In this document: piece after piece, positions 22,455 through 35,989 of the stretch | Layout of the letters: each line of letters begins with the position of its first letter | Numbering within the stretch: position 1 is the first letter of the stretch | NCBI GenBank assembly: GCA_029931535.1 | Contig: JAQPZY010000912.1 | Coordinates: forward strand, 186,001 to 250,000 | Length of the DNA: 64,000 bases | From: Margaritifera margaritifera | Taxonomy: Eukaryota; Mollusca; Bivalvia; Unionida; Margaritiferidae | Reading direction: 5' to 3' | Translations under genes and position numbers: made by a program | Notes under the pieces: generated by a model | Told to the model about the DNA's origin: nothing | What the model saw: the letters and a program-made list of their open reading frames with translations, nothing else | Databases searched by the model: none

Positions 22455-24979
22455 CATTCTACGACAAACGATACACACTTTTAGGAAAAACTCTTAAATA
22501 TAGTAATAACATTGCTTAAGTAGCGATTTTTCTCTCTCATGACAATAATAATCTTGTTTGAAAACGATAAATCAGGCATTGATGAGTGTTCATTGCAAAC
22601 AGAAATTAAATGACAGAAATTTGGGTGCAGTGTCTGTTAGCAAACTTGAGTACAAGCTTACAAAGGCCACACTTATTCACGTTTAAATGCAGAAAAAAGA
22701 ATCAATATCCTTACAAATAAACTCACAGTTATTAAAATCTTTTGTTTAAACATCTGCCGCTCTGAAGTCTCTCGGATATGACTACTCTGTGAATGTTTCT
22801 ACAGTACCGCTACCCCAACAATGTTTACTGTAACAATCCGTGCAACAAATGAAGCGAAAATAAAAATCTCTTCATGTTCGTATGAAAACAGTCACTAATT
22901 TAACAAAATACATAATTTGAAGCATTACATTTTTGGAACTAAATTTGTAAACAAGCGCTGTCCTAATGTTAATGTAAAATTTGGGAACGTCTTTTTTGCA
23001 ACCGTTAATCGCATTATCACATAATAGAGAAAACAATTAATGCAAATTTTATAGCTATTCAAGGCGAACAATGTTTATTCTTTCTTGAAAGAATTGTAAT
23101 ACTACATATGTTAAGACGCACGAAATTGCAATGAATCCAATCCAGTGGCCTTATTTCATTTATTCAGTTATCTACGATCGTATTGGTAATGTCAATTCTC
23201 GGACAAGTTTCAAATTAACTTTTTCTCGCAAAGGAGAACAATAATACACTGGAAGAATTCATACTAGCATTGGATCCAATGGAAAAGCAAACTTAGCTAG
23301 AAAAGAATTAATATGTTCACCCTCTATAGATGCACAAGTGGTGATAATTCATACATAATTACGGACGTTAGTCCTTTATACAAGTGCAAAAACACTTTGT
23401 CAAATATCGTGAAATATTGGCATAGCTCAATGCTAAACAGTTATTCTACTGATGCAAGCTGCAACCGGTGACGGTGAAGTATACACATAACGCGAAAGAG
23501 AGATTAATCAAATTTGCCGGGAGAATAATTCCCCATTATGCCATGTTCGTAATGATCAGTATTGTAACAGATTGGGGGGTGGGGTATATGTGTAAGCTTA
23601 TATAATTGTAATAATAAGTTTTACAAATTCTTCAATTCAGAACCTTTTTATTTTTGACTGTGTAATTATGATAAAATGCTAATAAAAGGAAAAGACAATT
23701 TAAAACATGAGTATATAAATATGTGTAATATACAGAGACTATTATATGCTGGCCTTCATAACCCCAATCTAATCATTCAGCAAGAAATGGATGGCCTACA
23801 GTGCAGGTATTTTGTAAATAAACCTTGAATTTTTAGTGTGGCGGGAGATAGCTGTTTACTTTTAGTATGGCACAATATTAGTTTTGCATTAAACCAGAAT
23901 CAGTAGCAGTGAATTGAATTGATTCAGATTATTGTACTACAGATGTCATTTTAGTCTCTATTTTGATGATAAAGAAATAAAATTTCATTGACTTATCTTA
24001 TTTATATAATTATCTATTAGCTTCTTAATGTGGTTTAATATATATGTTATTATAAATACCTCAAGACAGTAATGTTTATATTTGGTGGAGATATGTATCT
24101 ATTGACGCTATTACTGTTGACAGCTATCTGCCGACCTTCGAATTTCGCTCCTATTTATACTCTTCGGAAAATAGTCATGTGACATAATTCTGACCAATCA
24201 TTGCTTGTCCGGCACGCCGAACAGGTCGGGTTGTGCCGAACAGATACTCTACAAACAGTGATGCAAACTGAGGGTTATCATACAAATTAATTAGCATTAC
24301 TTGTCCGTTTACACTCAAACAGTAACAAATATATGAACATTTTGTATTATCTCTTGTCCGTCAAACATAAAATCCTTTTAAGTCGTAACCTAGGTCGCTA
24401 GGCATGGTTGAAGAGTAAACAAGTACTAGTGAACGCTGACAACATTGAAAATACATTGACTAGCTTAAAAAATGAAGAATACAATATTAAAATTTAAAAA
24501 CATACTCATACTTATAAAAAAAGGCCAGCATTTACAATGAACAAGTGAAATTAAATAAAAATGTGAAATAGGATAAATTTAGTGTGTGGAACCGGTCATG
24601 TGATCTAGGTTCGGCCATCTTGGCTGCAGACGTATTTTGTAGTGTCAGCTGATGAAGTCATCAAACTTAGTGCTATTCAAATGCTGATTTGGAATGGAAA
24701 TTAGGTGTGATAAACATATTTCTGAGTGTGATAAATTCGTATTAAGTAAGATTCTACAAGATTTTATGAGTATCTAACGATATGCAAGATCGAACTTGAT
24801 GACAAAGCAGTTGCTACCCACATGACCGGCGATCACACCTGACAACCAACATGAACAAGTGCATATAAATATCACGGTAAGTCACGATCTCTACATTTCC
24901 AATCAGGCTACAATGCTCAAATTAACTCTTTTAGCAGCATATAATCATGGACATGAACAACATATTTAATTTACGACAT

Positions 24980-25430
24980 GGAAAACCACCCTCCCTACCC
25001 ATCATATTAAAGCTATAGTGCCCATGTCTATTACAGTATTATGTACGGTCGAGTGCCCAACTACTACCTCCTCCCAGTCTATTTTGTTTCCTAGTGAGGC
25101 TGATTTGCATCACGGCATGCTTTTAATCCTAACCGGCGCTTTCTTTTAATTTGGGATACCTAGACTTTTAATTGACTGTGGGGTTGTTATTTTTTTTATG
25201 TGTGTAGGTTTGTTTTTCAAAAAGGTTAACCTACTTCTTAGCATCCTTCAGGCCCTAACCAGTGCTTGTTTTAGTTACCTGAACACTAAGTTCACTTTTA
25301 AATACTGCCTTTTTAAATTGCTTTGGTTGGTTGTTTGCTTTCTAATATCATAAGTGATGTGCTATGTGCATATTCTCGTTGAATTCATGTCTTGCAAATC
25401 ATGTTGATTTAACGTCTTTAGCCCCAATTT
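24980..25430 (+). repeat. LINE 3'-tail relic, second copy
   Basis: Aligns with 130-430 and more loosely with 36335-36670: GATACCTAGACTTTTAATTG, TACTTCTTAGCATCCTTCAG, TGCTTGTTTTAGTTACCTGA, AAATACTGCCTTTTTAAATT. It carries no ORF. Confidence 0.5.
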
Positions 25431-26198
25431 ACACGAACAAACTTAACGAAAGCTCTTTTGGTAATACAGTCCAGTGACTTTTGTGCGAGGCAACATCTCC
25501 CACGCTAGTTTTCCACATGTTCAGGTAATTTTGGGCAAGTTCTTTTCTTAAATTGAAAGGAATAACTTATTCCGTTTCAATGTTAGAGTACACATTGATG
25601 CAACGGCCCCAACTTAATTGAACAGGCTTAACAAAAGCTTTTTGTTAACACTGTCCAGTGATTGATCAACATTCGGCTACCTCTAATCTAAAGTAAACCT
25701 TATTATCCTTTATTTCTTCAAATCACCACCAGGTATAAAGTAGAGTAAATGAACTACATGTACTTCAGCGAGCACAGCCCGCCCACCTCTCAAAACGACA
25801 TCTGTTGGTTTGCAAGAAACCCTGCTCAAAGTTATATGAAATGCCCCGATTGGTTTTACATACTTTATCATATTGTTTTATAGTAATCGGATATGTTCCA
25901 TGTTTTGTACAAACCACGCGGGATATTCCACCCATAAAACCCGGTCGCAAACCTAGTTTAACGACTTAAATCTAACATCATCATCATAGTTGAACACCCA
26001 TTGCTCAGCCGATGTTACGACGATTAGTAAAAAACAACAAGCTTCAGTTTCAGGCGATGCTTTCAGTGAAGTGAAATTTCCTCTTGATCGCTCTCAGGAG
26101 AGTACATTTGTATCACATTATATGTAAGAAGTGTTACTTCATTTCACGTAAATAACTTTCCTATGTCATTTATTTTATCAGAAGAGTAAATTTATAAT

Positions 26199-26203
26199 TA
26201 TTA

Positions 26204-26256
<53 letters not shown>
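26199..26256. repeat. (ATT)n microsatellite
   Basis: About 18 ATT units. Confidence 0.95.
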
Positions 26257-26257
<1 letters not shown>

Positions 26258-26338
26258 CCTTTATGGCGTTTGAATTTTTGCAGTTTAAATTAGTGATTTA
26301 ACTTTCTTGCTAGTAACATCGATAATAAATAACGTTCT

Positions 26339-26369
26339 CCCCCCCCCCCACACACACACACACACACAA
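26339..26369. repeat. Poly-C then (CA)n
   Basis: A run of about 11 C followed by about 10 CA units, then CAC/CAA triplets to about 26392. Confidence 0.9.
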
Positions 26370-27387
26370 CCACCACCACCAACAACAACACACAATTAAG
26401 GTACTTGATTTGTTTGTAATATAACACTGAGTATTATTATTTTACTTTCACTTTGCTTTTCCCCGAAATTTAGAGTTCTATTGATTTGAATTGTGATGTA
26501 GATAGTGTCTTGGTTTTTTATATAAGGCAATGTTTTATTTCAGTACACATGCTTTCCGCAAAGGCTCGTTTTGTTCTTAAAACATTTGTTTTCTTCTTTT
26601 GCAAATAAATTGAATGTCGACACCTTTCTGATTAGGTAAAAAGCCCAAAATTCAAGGGCAGATACTTAAATATGCATACAAGAGTTGCCCTACCTCAGGT
26701 TTCATCACAAATTGATATTGCAATAACTTTGATGAAATCTTTGAAGTATTCACATCTTGTATACATAAACTTTAAAGATTATTTCACACTTTATGTACAT
26801 TTTTAAATATTTTATTAACACCATTTGCTTAGGCGATGTTGCGACCATCCAATAAGAGATAAATCTTCATTTTCTGGTGATTTATTTAGTTAATCCCCAA
26901 CCCAGCCGTAAGAATAAAACCAAAAGATCGTGTTTTGTGTCAAATCGATATGGATGATTTTACAGACATGTTGTGATCCGAATTACCTATTTACCTTCTG
27001 GTTGTCAATTGTATTATTTTTATTGAGTTTAAAGTCTACAATTTGTATTTGTCAAACTCTGTGTGCTGTTTACCTACCATCCCCGAAATAAACTACATAT
27101 AGATTATTGACTTGTATGTGAAACTTCAACGTAGTGGTGAACTGAGGAACTATATGTCATTAGTGACTGAGCAATCCCTTTTCTGGCCAATGACCATTGC
27201 CGGTGGATGACCCATGTAGCGATGGATATTAGGAAATAAATACGACTTTAGGCCTCGATTCAAAGCTTGTCCAATCGCAAAGCGAATTAGCTTTACAGCC
27301 CCGCCCGAATAATTGACACCTCTTGCCCTTTCTAGATGTAACAATGTTAAAATGTCAGAATGTAACTTGGAAGAACATTTGGAACGT

Positions 27388-27466
<79 letters not shown>
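27388..27466. repeat. (TC)n microsatellite, about 39 units
   Basis: Almost pure TC run. Confidence 0.97.
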
Positions 27467-27468
<2 letters not shown>

Positions 27469-28882
27469 GATTGACTGATCCCACTTTCAGCCCGAAGTCT
27501 TGAAACTGTTATACACACACATTTTTATGAAGACTGTACTCAAGGATTAACAACTGGAATCAATGAACATTGTAGTACTTACCTCAACTAATTGTAACAA
27601 ATGTGATCATTTAACAGCTGTTTCAAAATGTGAAGTCTCCTGTTGAACTTATTAGATTTTTTTAATTGTGGAAAATCAATTATGGCTACATAATTTATGT
27701 TAGGAAATCTAAATTATATAATGTAAAATGTAAAATGTCAGTTGTAGCTGTCGTTGATGTTGCTATAATTAAGAAAACTCGCCGATACAGCGAATATAAA
27801 CTGTATATAATTGCAATAGGATATATGACCTGTAATTTAAATAGGAGACAAGAAAGTTATTTCATAAGTATTCAGCCTCAACCTTAGAGGAATATCTTTC
27901 ATGTGATGCTCATATTTTTGCCACCTTATGATCATTCAAAAAATATTACTTAGAATTATTCTCAATTAGCTGAACATACGACCGCTGTCTAAATTACAAC
28001 ACAGCGAAAAGAGACTAGAAATGTATATTAAAGTTGGTGTATAATTGTTACAGGATATATGACAATATAAATCATCACTTATTTCAGAAGACGGAGGATT
28101 ATAAACTTGTGTACTTAGCAAACAGCATATGATCTATGCATGACTGAAATAAAAACAAGGTGGATTTTGGCCAGTAATCCATTGAAGTAAACAATATGTC
28201 ACAGCTTGAATGACAAAAGCTCTATAAAGACATTCTATCATTTTAACTTTAGACTAAAGTTCATCTACACCTGACGTTGACTCTATTAAAGAAAGCCGAT
28301 TCGTTTCTTTAGCAAATACTATCAACAGATGGTTCTTGCTGCTGGAATCGTGTTAACAGGGAGTCAAAATATTCGTGACCTGAGAAAAAGTAAACCTAAT
28401 ATTTATTATTGTAATAATGTATATTTCCATACTTTAATATTTTGAATAATTAATGGTCAACAAGAAAGCCATCTTTATGGATCTTCAATTTGGAAAATTA
28501 GGAGGCTCGAAATTGAAAATCTTATAAGCTATGGTCACTTAATTTGATGTAGAAAAGAACAGAACAAAATCTTAATTTATCTATTCCACAAATGTAATAT
28601 TATTTCTCACTTGCATTTTGTACTGAAACGACATGCAAAAACATTACCGATCGCATTTATGTTTTCAATTTCATAAGCAATATCTTTTTTTTTAAATAAT
28701 ATTGTTTTTAAATTTATTTTGGCTGGCATCGATTGTCATCCATGCGCTAGTACAATTTAATATAGCTGCCTAAAATGTTGTTTCTGTAAATATAATATGA
28801 GTGCACAACTTCAACACATCATGCTTTTCACTACATTCTAAGAGTGAAGATCAAAGTTTTCGTTTATTAAGATTTTTGTTTC

Positions 28883-31800
28883 ATGGAGAGGCCAGTAATG
28901 TTCGTACAATCTCTATTGGTACTGTTGATGGTTATCCACATGACCTCTGCCTGCAAATTCTCAATGTACACATGGGAACACTCTATGTGTCCTGGTCATA
29001 ATAAAACAGGTTGCTGAAAGTAGAAGTAAACTTGTAGGATTCACACTTTGACACTAATAACAAAAGCAAAAAGAATGAGAATAATTTTGATGATAGTAAT
29101 GGTGATCGTCATGATGCTACTTCTTACACTGCTTCTACTGATACTGCTACTACAATCACCACTACTACAACCGCTACTGTTGCTGTTACTATTGCATACA
29201 CCACCGTAATATACTGACCATCATCATGACTACTACTTCGACATCAACTATTCAAAATTACAGAAAATCCTTCATCACATATATAGATTATTTACCAGCA
29301 CAGCTCTTTAAAAAAATTGAGTGCCCTACGTTAACTAAAACTAGCTCACTTGATAGAATTCTCGATTTCAAATAGTCAATCGTACTCGTGTAACTACTAG
29401 ATTAGGATGGTATTGTAGTCATTACTAGGAAATAAATGAAACAATACACGAGTATTTCACACAATATGTTATTCTTCAATCAAACTATGGAAAAAATGTA
29501 ACAGTAAGAATAGTGTTCATTGTATTACAACTGTCTTGAGATAAAGGATACAAATCTGCTTTTGAAAAGAAGACACACATGTCTGGTATAGGTACACATT
29601 AAAAATATATAGGTTTCCACAAAATGTTGCGATCATCTAGTTTAACCTACATTACATCTCAAAACTCACTTAGAAATTAATATGCCGAACATGATCTAGT
29701 AGCACCTAATATCTCAAATTTATTTTCTTTCTCTAAATTCAAGGTAGACTGTGCATCTTCTTCTCTTTCATTTCTGTAAAGAGGCGGAGATTGCTGTCCT
29801 GGTGTCCCTGTCTTCAAAATAGTACTGAGTAAATCAGTAAGGTGGTGACTCTGAAAAGAAGGATCCATTTTATAATCAGGCAGTGGGTTTATATAATGAT
29901 TTTATGAGACACCTGCGTCATTCTATTAAGAGCAAGCTTTTGGTCTGGCACGATAATCAAGCAAATTATCTTATTCTGAAACATGGACGGCCATCACACG
30001 CGCTGAATATTTTGTATTGTTTACCAATGCGTTAATATTTCGTGGGCTGTTTGCAAGTGCTTGTGCCATACTGGGTGTAGTTTTGGATTTCGACCAAGTA
30101 TCAGTCAACCAGGAACATAGTATTTTTAAAGTATGAAAATAGTAGAGTGGGAATAAAGATGGCGCATTTGTCTCCTATTATTATCAATTGCATATTCTAT
30201 GTCGAAATATGGCGGACTCTATTGTTTGTCATCTAGCTTATTTCCAAGAGTGGGTAACTCTCTATTAAACTTTAATCGAAACAGTGGCGTCACGATAACA
30301 CAAGGAAGGTTCAACCCATGACAAAACTGAAAGCCTGTTCCCTGTGAAAGCACTGCAAGAACATGAATCTGATTACAGTCGTTTTCATTGGATCATAATA
30401 CACATAAGTGAGGAATGAGCTGCTACAAATCAGCGTAGTTCATCTATCTGTTATTAGGCAAATTAACACGGGAAGTCCCCTCACTTCCTTTTCTTTGATT
30501 TTGTACATTTTCTGAAGAAGAATTATATAATTATTATTCTCCATTGTTTGAATTTTAAATCATTAATGGTCATTAAAACATTTTAAATGAGTAGAAGAAG
30601 ACACGGTTGTGTCAACTTAGTGTTTTGTGCCATGCTTTAACCATGTTTACCTATTTTTTAACAATCGCCGGGTTATAGTGTATAGAGTACACTGCATCTA
30701 ATTATTTTACTCTTTTGGGAAGTTTGTTTCAATTTTTGTTGATTTTATCTTGCACATTAATTTAACCTTATACAAGATTATAAGATTATTGCTGTTTACT
30801 AATTACGTATTAAATCAAAATGATATTCATCTGCTACGATGGGGAGTTTCAGGATAGTGCTCATTTTATTATCGTTTTGGTTTGTATTTTTTGCTTTCTC
30901 TTTTTATTTCAAGCATGCTTTAAAAATACCAAATTGATTGATAGGGTGAAGAGTTTACACCGATTCTTTGTAATTCATCATTATATAGAGTTATTCTACA
31001 AAACACCATCTATATCGTCCATTGAAGAAGTTAGAATTATCAATTCATATCTTTTTTCTGACCCAAAAATGTCAAAGTTAGAATTTAGATAATTGATGAC
31101 AAAACAAATTATTCTTTACGATGATTTTATTGGTCTTTTAGTTATCCTTGGAATAAACTTTAGCAATTGTACTTATCATCGTTCATCTCAAGATCGAATG
31201 CTGTATAAATGTCCTTAAACCCGTCGGTAGTTTTCAATTTTTGCATATTTATATCTTACTTTTGTGGTACGCACGTGTTTTACTTTTATATTGAAATTAT
31301 ACAAGCGCTAGACTAAATGCAATTACATTTTGTTGATCATAGTAGAATATTTAAGTTCTATTAAATTTGTACACAACACATCCGATGAGTACAATGTTGT
31401 TGCAGCATGATGTTAAGTCATACATTGGATTAGGAGGCACTAATAACACGTGTCGCTAACCGATCTGCATGAAGCTAATACAGTCTCCACACATCGATAA
31501 TATCAGGTGTACAATAATACATGACCCAAAATTTCATGTTTATTGGATGGCTACTGTTATGAATTGTACTAAGCTTATTATTTTGCTATTAAGTAAAAGA
31601 AGAAAAAATAAACCACGTGTTCAAAGATATTTTTAAATGTCATTCATTTCCATCCAGTATTATGAATGGGCCATACACTATTGTTAAAATTGAACAATTC
31701 TAAATCCGGGTCTGAAAAATATTAACTCGTCAATGCCCGTGCAAAGAAGAGTTATTAATAATAAAGTATGTAATAGGATTGAAAATCGCAACCTTACTTT

Positions 31801-31976
31801 TATAAGATTTACAGCAAAGGAAACTTCTAATTGTTTGTAATGGTAGTTCACCTTTATCTTCTCAGAACGGGACAAATCATTAACCGTGAACAATGGTACT
31901 TTCTTTATGATCTTCCCATGGGCTGAGGATTATTCTGACGGTTCTTTGGACGTAATCAGTGATTATATTAGTGTTG
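28883..31976 (+). pseudogene. TIMP pseudogene: exons at 28883-29009 and 31866-31976
   Basis: The first coding exon has the same length as its parent, an intact signal peptide and a plausible donor. Its mature start reads C-K-F instead of C-T-C, so Cys3 is lost and Thr2 is replaced by Lys. The exon matching 4260-4375 is deleted. The exon matching 6278-6389 lacks one base near its start and runs into TAA within six codons; its conserved Cys has become Ser. The terminal exon is absent. The promoter TATAAAAG has become TATTAAAG at about 28285. A functional inhibitor cannot be made. Confidence is in homology and decay; transcription is unknown. Confidence 0.8.
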
Positions 31977-32136
31977 GTAAGATATATAACTTAGCAAATT
32001 CAAGAGCTACATCATTTGTTTCTTGCGTGTTTGGGGACCTCGGCATACTAGAATTGACCACAAACTCGAAACAAATATTCGCTGCTTAGCACTTAGAACT
32101 AACAGAGCAGTATTATGCACGCACACACGTCCACAA

Positions 32137-32182
<46 letters not shown>
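32137..32182. repeat. (GATA)n microsatellite at the empty LTR site
   Basis: Occupies the position where, in the paralogous intron, solo LTR A is inserted. Confidence 0.95.
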
Positions 32183-33543
32183 CGAGAGATAGATACCACA
32201 TAGATTATTTCGATTTTCCCACCATTGTTAGTAGATTCACCACGATTCAATCATGTACATATTTGAAGTTTTTTGTTTGTCAGCCTTTGTGTTATGAGTT
32301 GTTTGTTTTTGTCGTTTATTACCCTGACGAAGAGCTTGATTAGGTAGTAACGTTGGCAAACTGTTTTGTAACTGCGCTGCAACCGATTTTCAGTTTTACA
32401 AAACATATACAGTCACAGAACAGAGTGCGTTTCAGGAGCTTTCCATTTCTCGACTCTGACTGTATTTTGTATTAAAAGTCGGTAGACACTAATAGTGAAA
32501 TACAGGTGTTAGCCGCGTTGAAAATGTAAGATTTACCTTGCAGGATCTCATCCGCTTGATGTTCAATATCATAGTATCACCTTGTCCCTTAAAATCAACA
32601 ACCTCCAGCCGTCCATTTCTGTCTTAACCGATGTGCTCACCACTTACAGAGAAATGGTTTGGGATATGTTTCATCTTTGAATATTCAACACCATGGCCGT
32701 AATGAGAACCATATTGGAAAAGCTTAACTAATAGTCTGTATTATTTGAGACTCTTTTCTCTGAGATAGGTTTCCACGTACTAGTGTAAATAATCGTCGTT
32801 TTCTGGGATTCATGGCCATTCGTAAATTATTCCAACGCACTGACAAATATTATATTGAGATGAAGATTACTATTTTCACCTCCATTTAAATATTCATTTC
32901 AGCTATATCATCTTTACGATCAAAATGTTCGAAATATGTTTGTCTATCTCAGCTCGACTTTATATACGAAAGAAAAGATGCATCAAAATATATCAGGAAC
33001 TTTCCTATATGATCCAGCAGAGGTAAATCGCGGACTACTTAGTTTTTCGTGCTTACTGCTACAACTGTTAAAATTCTCTCTAAATTGTAGTTAGTATTTG
33101 ATAAATGAATCTACACAGCTTGTGGGAAAGGCAGGAATTACCTCTGCTATATATTCCCTTCACAAATCCTTCAGCGGGTCATATTTTGTTGATATATTAA
33201 CACTCTGAGGTGGAAAAAGTGAAAAAGTACCATGAAACCGGTATATTAAAGGACACTCAGGGGATTACAAAAGTTTGTCATGTCCCCTACAGCAATGAAA
33301 AATGTCCGAAAATTTAAGAGAAGAGGTTCACAATTGTTTTCTTTTGAGAACTGTTGTCTTTTAAGAGATATTTTTGTTAAGGTAGACATCATTATGCACA
33401 ACTATTAATCCTCAATCGATGTGACTTTGTATTTTTGACACATGTTTCCTTTTTATTTTTCTCAAATGCAGTCTTTAATCTCATTACATTCATGTAGAAT
33501 TGTTATAACTTACATAAATATCATCTCGATTCTTCTGTAAAAC

Positions 33544-34125
33544 TTGGCGAGTAGCAGCTTGGCGATTTAAAGTCTGTTTTTGATCAGCCATTAATAAATG
33601 TAAGACCCATCTTGCGCAAACTTTACTAGGCTTTGAATGATTCTGATAAATGTACGTATCGTCCACTGTGTATTGAAGATCTTCAATTGTTCCCTTCACA
33701 ACAGCTACTTCCCGCTCACTAACAAAGGTCTTCCAGAATGTGGGTCATCTTTAATAGATTCGCGACTATCTTCAAAATGATAAAATCACCACAAAATTAT
33801 AGAGTGTGACGGGGAATTACATCCGTGAAAATTATGGAAAGTCGGCCTTGATATCAGTACCTTAAAAGCGCCAGGATTTTAGTGTGCTCTTTGCTCGGGA
33901 ACAGAATTATTCTCCTTCTCCGACAGTTTTAGGTCACTGTCATTTGCCTATGTTACGTCACATGCATATATCTGCAGGTGTCCGGTGTGTTGCACGTGCA
34001 GCAGCATATAATTTTAAAGAACGTTATTTTGTCTATCGATCGGTGTTAAATTTGTTCACAGGTTCAAAGAAACAAAATGTTACAACAAAATATCAGAACT
34101 TTTCAAATACCCCTCGTATGCCTGT
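33544..34125. other. No recognisable feature
   Basis: Sequence between the end of the segmental duplication and the tandem array at 34.13 kb. Open frames present are short and unrecognised. Confidence 0.4.
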
Positions 34126-34309
34126 ATGTATTAGCGTTTAACGTCATCTCAGCATAATAATGGCTATATGGTAGCAATTAAAACAACAATTCCAAAAATG
34201 TAAAACACACGAATTGCATAAAAACTCTAAGTAGATAAATCCTTCCAAACAAATGTAAACATGAAGATGGAAATGGGTTTCTAACGTGTATCCAAAATGA
34301 AGAACCAGA

Positions 34310-34311
<2 letters not shown>

Positions 34312-34349
<38 letters not shown>
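34312..34349. repeat. (TA)n microsatellite
   Basis: About 19 TA units at the end of the first tandem unit. Confidence 0.95.
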
Positions 34350-34353
<4 letters not shown>

Positions 34354-34735
34354 ATATGTATGTATACATTATTGGCTATATGGTGCCATTCTAAGTAAAG
34401 TTTCAAACATGTACCAACCAATAATTGCACAAAAAAACGCTAGGAAGGAAAACCCAACCAAACAAATGTGAACATGAAGGAGAAATGGTTTTATTAACGT
34501 GCGTCCAAAATTAGGAATGCGCTTTTATGTACGATTGTATGTGTGTATGCATTAGCATTTAACGGCACCTAGGCACAACAATTGCTATAAGGTGCCGATA
34601 AAAAGTAAAGTTCCCAACAGAGTTAAAACAAAGAACTGCACAAAAAACTAGAAACGGTAATCCTTACAAAAAATGTTAACATGATGAGGGGAATGGTTTC
34701 TAAGCTGTTTCCAGAATTAGGCATGAAATGATATG

Positions 34736-34911
34736 CAGGGGTGTACTGGGTAAGCAACTCGGCCCTGGACTTATCTGCCGCGACAGGCCCGTGGTTTTGC
34801 TCACACCAGTAAAACACCGGTAAAAACGGATATTTTTGACGGGCCATCGGCCCACCGATGCGGCGGCCCACCGGGATTTGTCCCGTATGCCTAATGGTCA
34901 GTTCACCACTG
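34736..34911. mobile_element. hAT-type MITE, copy 2 (176 bp)
   Basis: Reverse-orientation copy of 15846-16022. Its ends are CAGGGGTGTACTG and CACCACTG. Flanks are a perfect 8-bp duplication, ATGATATG, at 34728-34735 and 34912-34919. It sits directly before a (TATG)n array, inside the third unit of the 190-bp tandem array. Confidence 0.88.
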
Positions 34912-34913
34912 AT

Positions 34914-34914
34914 G

Positions 34915-34945
<31 letters not shown>

Positions 34946-35006
34946 TGTATGTATGTATGTATGTATGTATGTATGTATGTATGTATGTATGTATGTATGT
35001 ATGTAT
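34914..35006. repeat. (TATG)n microsatellite, about 23 units
   Basis: A pure run that begins within the right target-site duplication of the MITE. Confidence 0.97.
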
Positions 35007-35105
35007 ACATTAGCCTTTAACGGAATATCTGCGTATTAATGCTTATACAGTGCCAATTAAAAGTAAAGTTCCCAAAAAGTAAAAATCAAGAATAGCACAA
35101 AACAT

Positions 35106-35980
35106 ACCCTTATTGCAGATTTTTTGTCTAGATTTCAATATATACTTTTCCAGATTCGTTTATAGAGAAATTAAATGTACCATTTTAAACTTGTTGGGAG
35201 CATCTTACTTCCAAAACAACAAACTAGATGGAGATTTTGGCGAAATAAAAAAAAAAATGTTTTTTGTTTGTAATTTAAATTTTTAAGACGTATACTAAAA
35301 TTGAATCACATTTGTATATACAACTGAAATAATGATCTGTGTGTAACAGTGTATTTTAACTATTTCAAATATATCAGAAAATAATATAAATCCTTGTATT
35401 TGGATCTTACATTTGTAACCTATGGCATCACACAACCCTCCACTTAGACCGAAGACTTGTAAGATCTGTAGCAAACCACACTGAAGTAAAATTCAACCAC
35501 ACTTATGCTTCAGTGTTGTTTTAATGTTGCTACAGGTAGAGTAAAAGAATACGAATAAGTACAGCTTCCGTCATATCTCATAGGTATTGCAACACGAACT
35601 GAGTCAGATTTGAATCGGTTTTTTTTTTTGGTTTTTTTTTTCTCTGATTTTCCTGGAAATTACTTAGCCAGTGAAGCATGTTAATTGCATTCAGTAGAAA
35701 GCAGCATTAAAGTCTAAACAGAAAATACAATTCTTATATTTTCAGTTTCTTAGCTTTTGCTTAAGATGGCAAAGGAAACACGTGTTATTCGGCTGGTTCC
35801 GGAATGTCACTTGCACAAAAAAATCCAGTTATCTTATAAAGTGCGAAGATTTCCATAAGAAGCAACACAACCTATGCTGATTTTGTTATATATTTTGTCC
35901 AAGGTAGTGCCATAGTCTTAATGGATCTGAGCGTGTTACTAATACATTGAATTTCATCAAACATGTGGTAAAATGAAGGA
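35106..35980. other. No recognisable feature
   Basis: AT-rich sequence with a T-run at about 35620-35642. No gene or repeat family identified. Confidence 0.4.
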
Positions 35981-35989
35981 AATATATAT

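Larger units (their letters stand above)
18490..24980. other. Gene-free stretch with microsatellites
   Basis: Both strands were scanned. There are no exons with convincing splice sites and conserved coding, no transposon ORFs and no RNA genes I can recognise. It contains (TA)n at 19490-19563 and 22382-22452 and (CT)n at 22130-22171. Short open frames here look random. Confidence 0.4.
25430..27888. other. Gene-free stretch with microsatellites
   Basis: No gene recognised. It holds an (ATT)n run (26199-26256), a C-run with (CA)n (26339-26369) and a long (TC)n (27388-27466). The open frame opposite the TC run only reads arginine-glutamate repeats from the microsatellite. Confidence 0.4.
27889..33543 (+). 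repeat. Segmental duplication, member 2 (broken TIMP copy)
   Basis: Colinear with 1061-9475. Relative to member 1 it lacks about 3690-4525 (including TIMP coding exon 2), about 5360-5785, solo LTR A and one unit of the 430-bp tandem repeat. Similarity ends at about 33543, before the position of the terminal TIMP exon. Confidence 0.75.
34128..35105 (+). repeat. Tandem array of about 190-bp units with microsatellites at unit junctions and a MITE in the third unit
   Basis: Units begin near TTAGC[GA]TTTAACG at about 34130, 34370 (partial start), 34550 and 35007. They share GTAAAGTT[TC]C, AATTGCACAAAAAAC, ACAAATGTGAACATGA and TGGTTTCTAACGTG. Each unit end is TATA/TATG-rich: (TA)n at 34312-34349 after unit 1 and (TATG)n at 34914-35006 after unit 3. 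Unit 3 is split by the hAT MITE. The fourth unit is truncated at about 35100. Confidence 0.6.

Noticed and set aside
24586..24842. Possible inverted termini (CCGGTCATGTG and CACATGACCGG)
   Set aside because: Only about 12 bp of inverted match, no target-site duplication and no second copy in the window.
27150..27518. A 122-codon minus-strand frame with a long Arg-Glu repeat
   Set aside because: The repeat is only the (TC)n microsatellite read in frame; flanking residues show no domain.
28801..29001. 66-codon frame overlapping the first exon of TIMP copy 2 in another frame
   Set aside because: It is out of frame with the TIMP homology that explains the conservation.
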